NCBI RefSeq assembly: GCF_001186125.1 | Contig: NW_014040223.1 | Span: 20,805-51,330, forward strand | DNA from: Sphaeroforma arctica JP610 | Lineage: Eukaryota; Opisthokonta; Ichthyosporea; Ichthyophonida | Direction: 5' to 3' | DNA: 30,526 bases | Position numbers and translations under genes: made by a program | The notes under the pieces: model-generated | Told to the model about the DNA's origin: nothing | The model's database searches: none | The model's input: only the letters and a program-made list of their open reading frames with translations | Shown: in pieces, positions 10,501 through 19,400 of the stretch | Position numbering within the stretch: the first letter of the stretch is position 1 | Layout of the letters: the number at the start of each line of letters is the position of its first letter

Positions 10501-12660
10501 TTCGACTCCAGCACGTCCACGCGCACACGCTTTGATCACGGTGTTGTACGTGACTGTGTCTGGCCGTATATCACGCGCCAGCATCTCCTCAACGAGGGAC
10601 TCGGCCTTGACCCATCTCCCGCCCGTGCTATACGCGGCTATCCGTGTGTTGTACATAATCACGTCGGCACAAACCCCATCCTCCCGCATAGCTTGCAGCA
10701 AGTTGTCGGCCTCGGCCTCGCCGCCGTACTGGAACACCCCGGGAATCAATGCATTGTATGTTGCAGTATTGGGAGGGCTGCCCATGGCCCTCATCTCGTC
10801 GAGCAGGTCTACGCCCACACGCCAGGTCCATTTCTTATTCACACTCATGCACACCTTGATAAGTGTGTTGTACGCCAGCGTGTCCACAGCCACACCTTTA
10901 GCCTGCATGGCGCGGAACATCTCCAGGGCTTCCGTCCAGCCTCGTTGCCCTTTGGCACCCGTGGCTCTCATAGCGCTGGTGAACAGGACCGCATTGGGTT
11001 CTATACCCGCCTTGTGCATATCCTCCAACACCTTAGCAGCGACCATAGGTGCATCGCCCACCGCACACGCCTTCAAGACAGAGCTGTAGGTGTACACATC
11101 CGGCGGCACTCCCTTGGCCTGCATCTCTCTCAGCACCGATACAGACCCTTCCCACTTGCCCGTGCGAGCATAGCCACCCAGAAGCACCCCATAGGTCTGC
11201 TGTGTAGGCGTAACTCCGCTGGTGTGCATGGCTCTGAGCACAGTCAGGCCATAATCGTACCGGCCGCCCTTGACACACGCCGAGACCACACTCGCATACG
11301 CACTGATGTCCAGCGGCAGACGGTACTTCTGCGCATCTCCGAACACTTGCAGCGCCCCCTGCCACAGGCCCTTTTTGTCGTAATGTGCCGCAAGCCGCCG
11401 GTATAGGTGTAGCACACTCTCACTGGCACGAGCGTCTAACGGTATGTTCAAGCTACGCATCTGCTTCAGAACGCCTTCAAGGGACTTTATATCGGTGAGT
11501 TCCGAGTTCGCTATGGCCCCGTCAAACCCGCGATAACTCCTGACCACGTTGTTGTAGGTGTGTGTGTCGGTGCTCATCCCTTTCGTATTCATGGCTGCTA
11601 ACACTTCCAGCGCCCTTCGGAAGTCGCCCCTCTGCGCACAACTCTGAATGGTTTGGCTGTGTAAGCACCACACCTCCGAGCCACTCTGTGAGTCTACCGG
11701 CTTAATATACTCCGGTTGGCGTGCCGGTGCACGCTCCAGAGAAACCTTTCGAGTATCATTGCTTTGCTTGGTGATATCTGGTGAGGTTTCCTTCCGAGAT
11801 TTAGGCCGAGATACTTGTGAACCCATTATGCCTTTACTGACATATGTACTGGTTTTCCTTTTCGACAGAGTTGGGTCCATAGCTTGCCTATGATCAGTCG
11901 TTGACCTTTGTTCTTTCGTTCGTATGCATGTCGCATCCCTGGCAACGCCAGTTTGATAAGTTTCTGTCGTGCGTGGTGTTTGATTGATTTGCCTGGACCG
12001 GTCAGAGTTTGTTGAGTGTGATACCATATCGGATTGCCTCGAACTTTTAATCCTACCCATTATATCCAATACCACTTTTGGTTCACTGCCATTGTCCGAC
12101 AAAGCGCCCCTGTCCTCCAACTTCTCTGTCAAACTTGCATTGCCAGCACCTCTCCTGCTTCCCATGTATATTTCTTTGTCTGTAGCGGTCGCATCAAACT
12201 TATTAGAAGGCTTGGTCACGCGTGTGGATGGACTGGTATCTACCTGGACAAATTCTTTTATTTTGCTCAGTCTATCCATGATATTATCAGACTCGATCTC
12301 TAAGAGGGCATCGTTTCTTTCCGACACCCTATCTACATACACAGCTCTAACACTCTCACTCCCCCTCATTCTATTATCTCTCATTGCGTTGTGTTTGAAT
12401 GATGTTCCATTACTTTGCGTGGTTAATTTCATCCGAATAGCTCGTGCCACGCCATCCTGTGTTGTGCGTACAGATGAATACATTCCCCCTTGTTTCTGTT
12501 TTGACGCATTCATAAGCTGTGCCGATCCGCCGAGTGCCTTACTGGAGATTCTCCTGAGACAGGTGACTGTGCATGCACCTGCAAAGCTCGGATTGCACAC
12601 TGGCCATCCCCACTGCATGTTCGCAGCATATGAGCTGCCTGCGTGCCTTAATCTACTCAT
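7501..12660 (-). CDS. Very long pentatricopeptide-repeat protein with C-terminal SMR-like domain
   Basis: A single uninterrupted frame of 1719 codons (stop TGA). Residues 1-68 hold no Asp or Glu and several Arg, as in a mitochondrial leader. Residues about 70-327 are Ser/Thr/Arg-rich and probably disordered. From about 328 to 1540 run some 30 or more PPR motifs of about 35 residues, such as VTYNTVIKACARG and ending in GLTPD. The middle ones fit the consensus best; those near residues 850-1000 are more degenerate. Position-5/last-residue pairs such as N/D, N/N, S/N and T/D occur, the pairs used in base recognition by PPR proteins. The end (about 1551-1680) resembles the small MutS-related (SMR) domain: VDLHN (D1553, H1555), GRGKRS near 1598, and VVVGPAVIQFLREL near 1640. 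PPR proteins bind organellar RNA; PPR-SMR members act in organelle expression. Its target is unknown. The gene has no introns although its neighbours are full of them. Confidence 0.93.
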   Translation of the reverse strand: MSRLRHAGSSYAANMQWGWPVCNPSFAGACTVTCLRRISSKALGGSAQLMNASKQKQGGMYSSVRTTQDGVARAIRMKLTTQSNGTSFKHNAMRDNRMRGSESVRAVYVDRVSERNDALLEIESDNIMDRLSKIKEFVQVDTSPSTRVTKPSNKFDATATDKEIYMGSRRGAGNASLTEKLEDRGALSDNGSEPKVVLDIMGRIKSSRQSDMVSHSTNSDRSRQINQTPRTTETYQTGVARDATCIRTKEQRSTTDHRQAMDPTLSKRKTSTYVSKGIMGSQVSRPKSRKETSPDITKQSNDTRKVSLERAPARQPEYIKPVDSQSGSEVWCLHSQTIQSCAQRGDFRRALEVLAAMNTKGMSTDTHTYNNVVRSYRGFDGAIANSELTDIKSLEGVLKQMRSLNIPLDARASESVLHLYRRLAAHYDKKGLWQGALQVFGDAQKYRLPLDISAYASVVSACVKGGRYDYGLTVLRAMHTSGVTPTQQTYGVLLGGYARTGKWEGSVSVLREMQAKGVPPDVYTYSSVLKACAVGDAPMVAAKVLEDMHKAGIEPNAVLFTSAMRATGAKGQRGWTEALEMFRAMQAKGVAVDTLAYNTLIKVCMSVNKKWTWRVGVDLLDEMRAMGSPPNTATYNALIPGVFQYGGEAEADNLLQAMREDGVCADVIMYNTRIAAYSTGGRWVKAESLVEEMLARDIRPDTVTYNTVIKACARGRAGVEAVRFLRIMQESGLTPDLITYKGVIASCARAGEFKEAYRYLHILQTRKGRLSPDVGVYSALIADCAKEENHLTALGLLRDMQKDNVPVTTRILYNVIHSCAHAGELGLALSLLRHIQSVLSVPVTTAAYNTLISACIRHQNYGLTNELALEMSDSGVRLDAESFRIFSHEKMDKGLQGRILTLKPSNMEDAQTYDNLIKKSDNQEVFRLLAEMQLKGLPPTPIALEKCVYFSIRLEKHHLGLNVLYDMEVLGLPPVARHYYEIVTSERWTSEAPEPRLALLSKNPRNFLSLNRHIYLCAREGEWQLAVKHLHTMRSKAGMSPDVSAYRGVVSACVRGGQVDLAKTIIKEALEAEARPDYLGLVKIYESAIHAFCGSDRSMLALDMCRDFQRVGLVPHVAVFNATLNVLACDNEVDMCVDLLREMQCNNIAPTAASYRHAAKACVADGKWETAKRLAHRASVGGLEDRGYMYQQVLKACARARESQEGLAILRDLPEEGIKPDVTMYAAVIAACGQNYELELAHELLQEMPQTHNRLRDYHMVFEMCGQYGGHMFALSLLRTMQSGGEMQPDDFCYTNVMKALALDKVSHECVGLLREMRSVGIEPSRAAYGSAISACERGRKWEAAVDLLREMQAKNLAPGKSEYGPALAACAHAGELTTALGLWAEMETAAAETGLNWHLDYYSQLIMAHARAGRKEEGLTLLRVAEKRMPVLRIECYNAAMYGYAVEGDWAKSLELLRECASRQLKPNAATYNTVVKACEVGNQPELLVDMLVESHLSGLSKTDSWYGVAIVALSGIAQTAKLADVLYDNMIQDVDKIQRCWLSWAVTGTVDLHNHSQAMARAAVRRALRLCQTRWRATAAHERERVSAWFSKLNVGRGKRSIKDADRGNLSISNLGGDERLIGNAGADPEHKGVVVVGPAVIQFLRELEPPIRAAKYGGCWIVVDGADLRAWLVANENEYEREDATSAEGLTLTEELWKARRLIAGDQAAIVDQVDS

Positions 12661-13564
12661 ATTGTTCAGCTATGGTCTTGGTATAGGGTACGATTTCGCA
12701 CCTGTCACAAGGCGGATCCTCGACCGATGCTTTGTGTGTGGCAATACAATGATGGGAGACAGTGTATATATCCTCTGAAGGGTCACCGTCTCACCGATGT
12801 TAAAACTAACAGTCTGAAGCAACAGCTCATTAGCTCGGCCGGCCTATATTTATTATTCGTTTATACATTTATATATATTGTATCAGCATGTATGTAATAT
12901 AAATATATAGATACGCCGCCTTGTGCAGTGAATAGGTGTAAATATACATACAATAAGGGGGTTTTCTAATTTTGGGTGTGAAGTTGTGAACAGTGACACT
13001 GTGAAAGCAAACTATGAAATGTGATGAGTGACGAGTGACTGGTCTGTGAAGCGCCCAGTGTCAGTTAACCTCATATCGTTGTATTTTTAAATTGCAAAAC
13101 GTATATTTACTTCCTTTTCAGTGTCCCGTTTATATTAGGAGGGCCATACTCCAGGTCAGACAATAGATATATACACACCAGATTTTTGTCCTGTTATCAA
13201 AAATCGAGACCAAACTTTTAAGAATAGGTGCACTTTTCAGGTTACAATATACAGGTCAAAATATACTAAAATACGTTGCAACGCTAAGATATAAATAATC
13301 CGTTAAACGTTGAAAGTCAACTTTTATATATTTATTACATGACACCAAAAGTTATGACCGTGTGACCCCGGTTGTCCCGTTTTTTTTGTTTATTTATACA
13401 CATATATATGCGACTTTTTGTTTTTATTTAGTTTTATATATATATATCATAGCCTTCAGAATCATACAAAATGTTCAAAATAATTGTGAGGAGTGAAGAG
13501 GGAGTCGTCCCCCTCCCGGTTGTCAACACAAGAAAACAATATCCAATCGAAAATCACTCTCAAT

Positions 13565-13870
13565 AGAGGACGCCGACTCGCCGGTCGGCAAAGTGGCAAA
13601 GTGCCGACTCGGCACTGTGGGCAGTCGTCACTTTTCACTTTTGACTTTGTGCGTGCACACTGCACGCACACAAGAAGAAGGAGTTAGTAACTATTTACAT
13701 ACTGATAACTGATGACTGATGAGTGATGACTCGGCAATTCGGCACCCGGCAAAGAGCAAGCTCTGCGAAGTTGATATTTGTGCTTTGTGGAATTCCGCAA
13801 CAGTGATTCGCAACTGATAACAGTGAAGTGTAAACAGATAAGCAGATTGTCAGATTGAGATGGATGTGAA
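13565..13870. repeat. Palindrome-rich island, possible relic of a small mobile element
   Basis: Inside AT-rich spacer lies a denser patch with several short inverted repeats. GTGCGTGCA/TGCACGCAC (13649-13669) has a 9-bp perfect stem and a 3-base loop. GTGCCGA/TCGGCAC (13601-13615) has a 7-bp stem. GCCGAC/GTCGGC lies near 13572-13588. The motif ACTCGGCA recurs near 13608 and 13728, and TGATGA-type repeats follow (13700-13730). No target-site duplication or coding sequence was found. Confidence 0.4.
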
Positions 13871-14267
13871 ATGTGAATATCATAAAATAAATATTCTACA
13901 GGGAACCTTGAAGAATACTATTTGCGGCTATTTTTATGTATCACTATGTCCATCTTTTTAATTCTTTGACGTGTACGACAGGTGAAATTGCTTGCCCCAA
14001 AGATTAGTCATGCCAGACTATTCTTGTCTATTTACTTCATATAAGCTTAATAAATCAGTTCAGGTTCTAATATTGAGAGTTGCTGTCTGTCATCGTGCCT
14101 TATACAGGAATACAACTTCTCTCTGTGGGAGAATTCTTTCTTTGTGCGATTCTATAGTAAGCTACTTTCTCATGATATTATGACTGGTTCGCTGGAGTAG
14201 AGTCCGTCCCACAACAAAGTGAGTGGCCAACGTTGTATTTTGAAGGATATTGTGTAAAAGATGCAGC

Positions 14268-14306
14268 TAGTACGTATTCTGTGCATTTAGTACGTATTCT
14301 GTGCAT
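14268..14306. repeat. 19-bp direct tandem repeat
   Basis: TAGTACGTATTCTGTGCAT occurs twice with 20-bp spacing (14268-14286 and 14288-14306). The copies are identical, so the duplication is recent. Confidence 0.9.
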
Positions 14307-14623
14307 CATGTGGTAAATACGAGATAATATTTTTGGTTGGAGAAACAGTGCCAAGAAGGTGGCATTAATGACATGCTATATCGCAGAAAAAGTTGATTTT
14401 CTGTGCTGCACCCGCATAAATTCGCACTCAGTCGCTGCGTGCTTATTGGCATTCCTCATGAGAGTTGACCCTGTGCCATTGTGTCATGCTATGGATATAG
14501 TGGGGATGCAAAACCAATATATACAATAGATGGCCGCAAAATAGTAGAGAGCCTACTGCCCTGATGTTAGATGTATCAGCTTACATACAATACGATCTCA
14601 AATATAATATTTATTTTCTGTAG

Positions 14624-15074
14624 GAAAAGAGTTTATCCATCCATCGAGCGGCACAAAATGGCGATACGGCACGACTGAAGAGGATTTTGAGTGAAGGCAT
14701 AGATGTTAATCTTCGAACTCATGATAGATCGGTGTGTTGCAAGATTATAAACTGAGATCTATACTCGAATATGTTATTGGCAGCAACACGTGTGTGTGGA
14801 ACGCTCTAAATTTACGGATAGAAAATTTGCGAACACAGGCTGTGTACATATTTCAATAACATGTCCGTGCATAGGTTTGTGTGTATGTGCTATACGCTAA
14901 ACTCGAGCTTGATGCATTCTCGGGAATAGAAAAACGTGTCTAGTATATGTATTCGTGTTACCGAGTTTGATTATAGATCATTACACACTCACACACACAC
15001 TCTCTCTTTCTCTCTCACAAATACACGCGCACCATCACACACAAACACACACGCACACAATCACATACACACAT

Positions 15075-15122
<48 letters not shown>

Positions 15123-16067
15123 CGTATTGAAATATGTCTACAATCTGTTCTGAACTAATAGTGACCAAGTGTGCTTCGGCTATTTTTGATGATTTTAACT
15201 ACCATTCTATTTTTGGGGCTAATACTCAGTGTCTATTGGTGGCGCTTGTCTATAATGAGTATGACTCTCATTTGGTATTGATCTTCCCTTCACGCATTTA
15301 CTTGCCAAGAAGCTATTGATCTTCCCTTCACGTATTTACATGCAAATATATATATATATATAATCCACATTCCGTTGCATGTTTTGTTTCTTCCACCAAT
15401 AGTTTTTTGCAGATTCAACACCTTTGCATGTCGCTTCTAGCGCTGGCAATATCAATAGCGTTGATCTATTATTGGTAAATGGTGCGGATGCTTCGCAGAC
15501 GGACTCTGTAAGTTTCTGCCAGTGAGCATCAATAAAAAAACACAAAACCTATATATATACGCACACACACACACACATTTATATATAGATATGTGTTTGC
15601 ACTTCACTAGATAGAGCTTACGTATAATTTTACACGAATCGACATTCATTTCGTTTTGCTCTCTGGGTGTCTCTGTGTCTGTGTTGTGTGTACCAAAATA
15701 ATTTTTGGGCAGCCTGTGTAAATTTGCTATAGCAATTATACAAAAATGAAACATCACGGAGATACCAATTGTCCAACTATCTGTGATATATTGTGTTTAA
15801 AAAGACTCCATATTAGGCGGCGAATGACAGCAGATGCTCTGAATATACCCAGCTCAAGCATCTGGCGTTCTCGCTGAATCTTTCATGGAAGTGTTGAAAC
15901 TCGGGGGTTAGTATGTTCTTGTGTACGTGTTACTCCATTGCACATGTTAAGTTATTCCTTTTTCTTCTTTCGCACAGTGTGGTCGCACAGCGTTGCAGTA
16001 AGCTCAGCTGTGGAACAGATCTCAGGTGGTGAAATGGCTCGAGCTGCACCTTAAGGCGACGAGCAAG
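14624..16067 (+). CDS. Ankyrin-repeat gene, three exons seen, with in-frame TAA
   Basis: Exons: 14624-14731, 15413-15507 and 15978-16067. The first encodes an ankyrin repeat (SIHRAAQNGDTARLKRIL, then GIDVNLRTHD), the second another (STPLHVASSAGN, then LLLVNGADASQTDS). The third starts CGRTALQ and ends VVKWLELHLKATSK. Exons 2 and 3 join in phase 0. The join of exons 1 and 2 is unclear: the best donor (14732) is in the wrong phase, so a weaker donor at 14736 or a missed exon is needed. In exon 3 a TAA (15999-16001) sits where ankyrin repeats carry Leu after TAL-H, with the expected ten positions between TAL and VVKWL. Either the gene is broken by a single change, or the exon normally ends at the GTAAGC donor overlapping the stop (15998). 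The 5' end was not found. Ankyrin repeats bind proteins; the partner is unknown. Confidence 0.7.
14985..15122. repeat. CA, CT and TA microsatellite in ankyrin intron
   Basis: Blocks of ACAC, CTCT, ACAC and TATA in order. Smaller runs lie at 15345-15362 and 15548-15590 in the same gene. The frames rich in His and Thr here are artefacts. Confidence 0.9.
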
Positions 16068-16474
16068 GTATATGAGCCGTTTGCGTTCAATTGCATCCGT
16101 TTATACTCGTCGCTCTGTGTCTCATTCAGTTTGCTGACTAAACGGCACATTTGTGTTGTTTTTCGTGTAAGATGTATGTGCATACGTATGATATGGCGAG
16201 TGTTCTGTTAGAAGTGTTTGTAACTGTGTGTCTACTACTAGAAATCACCAATCTCTCCTCTTCACTGCATCTGATCAAGAATCCGTACGGCATATAGTTC
16301 ATATTGTTGATAAGAATACGTACTGGTGTACTTCATATATACCTGTCATTTTGAGCCCTCATTTTATAATATATACCTCGTATATCACATTGCATCCTAC
16401 GATGTTTACTTATCTTGTACACGCTCATAAATATCGAGGCTGATGTATATACATTTCAACTTTAACATAGTGAG

Positions 16475-19400
16475 ATGGCTGACCAACACTTATCGCAGGA
16501 GACGAACAAAACTCGTCGAACGAATGCGGATGGAAGAGAGTGCACAGTAAACTATAATACTGTGGAACCTCCACCCATCACGAGGAAGTGCCCGTGCCGA
16601 GTCGACAGATGGCCGAAACAGTCAAAAGGATACCTGGCGGAAACTATCACAAGGGACTCCTGACCATACAGCAGAGTTGTGGCATAAGCGCATGCAGCAG
16701 TGATACGGCGTTGGACATGCACGTGACGAATACACTAAACAGCTTCAAGCTGATTGGTTGGGGTTTACAGGGAACGAGTGAGAACTACCATATCCACTAT
16801 CCCGAGAGCAGGAGCGCAACGTCTGGTGGGAACTTGTGTGCGAGTGTAAGTGGTGATTGGAAATCCGATTTGAAAAGGACCCTGACATCTCTGGCATACA
16901 GGGGTGTGAGCCTGGCAACCAAACCTCTTACCAACAAGCGTCTTAATGAATCAACCATTCGCACAATACCACCTCACGCACAACCAGATTTACAGGGTTC
17001 TAAGCCCGACTCAGAGGTACAGGTTTGTCCACAAGGCGATAAATTCCCAGATGCCTTAGAGGGATTCGGTGAGAAGTCGGCGCGGGTTGTCATGACAACA
17101 ACTATGGATACGAACACGGTTGGGAAACCACCACTGGGAGATGGAATCCTGTACACATTCAAAGCAACACTCGAAGCTCACTCCCCGGGGATATAGGTAG
17201 TTCTATAAATAGCTCTGTAAGATACAGGAACACATCTCGGAAATGGAAAGGGAACAAAGAAGTTCGCATTCACACCTTCGGCGGGTTGAGTGCGTGTCAA
17301 CCCAGCGAGTTGAAAAGTGTGCCGGACAATTTTACATTCACGCAAATGACGGAGACAACCAGTAAATCCAATGATAAGAGTGTTGTTGATGAACGCCGGA
17401 ATGCACTAACATCAGCGACTGGACAAACTGGTTCGGTTAGCTCAACTTCCACGCTGTCTGGTTTAAAAGTCTCAGAATGTACCAATGCTCGCCCGCCCTC
17501 GCAGGCGCAAAGAGACACACATAAGGTACCCGGGGCAAGTACGACGAATACTACAGCTTCCGCTGACAAAGAAGCACTAATCATCGCAGCTGCACAAGAA
17601 GGATGCAAGAAGCAGGCGCGTTTAGGTTCAGGTATACATCAACCCTCCGCACTCATTTTGGTACGCAGCGAGCCTTCAGATCCATAGTCACACCCACAGC
17701 CAGGCCATGCGCTATACCTACTTCGAAGTCTAGATACAACTGACAATGTGCAAGTACCACGAACGCCAGAGGTATGTACAGGCACTGTGCCTGCGGCAGC
17801 GAGGGTAAGTGCTACAGAGGGGGACATCCATACATCGCTTCAGAGGATTTCACCGGCATACACCCGGAGGATACTGTGCAGCGCAGATGATTCTGATGGG
17901 TTTAGCAGTGACCTTAGCCACGCGAGTTCTGACGATGCGTTTGACTTTGTTTTAGGTAGGGCTGGGAATGTTTCAGCCAGCCACGCAGGTCCTGGACCGG
18001 GAAGGGTCATGGTCTCAGGCGGACGAGACACATGCACAAAGGTATCGGTCATAGACAGGAACGAGCACATCACAGGACTTGGGTTGGCAGCAGTAGGTGT
18101 GCGAAATGTGGTTCAGGAGGTTAGAGAGTTGAAGGGTTCTGATTCGGCTAAGACGAGACGTTCCCGGGAGGAGGTACGCGGCAATGTATCTAACATGCTT
18201 ATAACCAGGAAGCATGCGTGTGATGACGTGAGTATGAAGGTTTTAACTCGAAAAGAGATGTCAATGGTCCACGAGAGTATGGATGCAGGGAAATCGCACA
18301 CTCGAGCACGACAACCTTGTGTCGATATGGTTAACGCAGCGATGTCGAAGAAGAAATCGTCTGCTGTTATCACTGGTAAAGAAATGTCCAAGCGGCATGC
18401 AAGTACTGATGTGGAAATACCAGATACTCCTGAGCAACAATCTCTTATCGATGTAGGAGAGATAGAGACAATTAGGAAGCAACCGTGTGTCAAGGTCAAG
18501 GATGATATGATCCAGGAGGAGGCCAGCATCGATGGGGCTAAGAACAAGATGACTGGGAAACAGCCATTCAGTGATGCAGCTAAGGTGGACTTATCTGGAT
18601 CGCAGGTATGCGATTATGCGGCGACTATGAAGTTAAACGGGGAGGAATTGTGTAGTACTGTGTCCAAGACGGAAATGAGTGAGAAGCACTACGGTGCGCA
18701 TGTTGTTAGAGTAAGTGTGACTAAGCAGCAAGACGGTGACGTCGAGATTAAGAAGGGAGAGAGGGAGAAATCAACGAGACAGATAGTTGGTGAAACGGCC
18801 ACCGGGAGGGTGTTAAAACAAAAAACCTCAATCGATACGATTCAGAAGCCGATGTTCCAGAAGCCAACATGTGCTAATGTGCCCCAGAGGGCACAGGTGT
18901 GCATTAAGGTTCAAACTACTAAGAAGAAAGTAAGGAGGCCAGAGGTTACATCTACTAACGAGAGAGTAGCGGGGGAAGCGTTTTCATCCACGAAGAGTAA
19001 AGTAGGTGGGGTAAAGGTTACATCTTCTGTGCAGAAAGTTAGGGGAGAAGAGATCTCAACTAAGGGGAAAGTAGGGGGGGCGAGAGGTTCCATCTTCTAA
19101 GGAAAGGTGGGAAGACCAGAGATTCCATCTACAAAGGAGAAAGTAGCAGGTGCAGAGATTTCATCTACTATAGGGAGAGTAGGGGGACCAGAGGTTTTAT
19201 CTACTAAGCTGAAAGTAGGAGGGTCAAAGGTTCCATCTACTAAGCGGAAAGTAGGGGAGGCAGAGGCTCCATCTACTATGGGAAAAGTAGGAGGGGTAGA
19301 TATTCAATCTACTAAGGAGAAAGTAGGGGGGCAGAGGCTCTATCTACTGAGGCGAAACTAAGAGGGTCAGAAGTTCCATCCTCTAAGGAGAAAGTAAGAG

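Larger units (their letters stand above)
12661..14623. other. Divergent intergenic region
   Basis: An AT-rich spacer between the PPR gene (leftward) and the ankyrin exons (rightward). It must hold the promoter of the PPR gene and perhaps 5' exons of the ankyrin gene, but no exon could be supported. Several ORFs of 60-70 codons are probably chance. A GC-rich palindromic patch and a 19-bp direct repeat are listed separately. Confidence 0.6.

Noticed and set aside
8500-12778. Long + strand frames opposite the PPR gene (10304-11089, 10693-11406, 11984-12778 and smaller ones)
   Set aside because: The opposite strand encodes a continuous, motif-rich PPR protein; these are shadows without any recognisable domain.
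15978-16067. Alternative genetic code with TAA read as an amino acid
   Set aside because: The PLP-enzyme gene ends at TAA at the expected family length, so TAA is a normal stop here.
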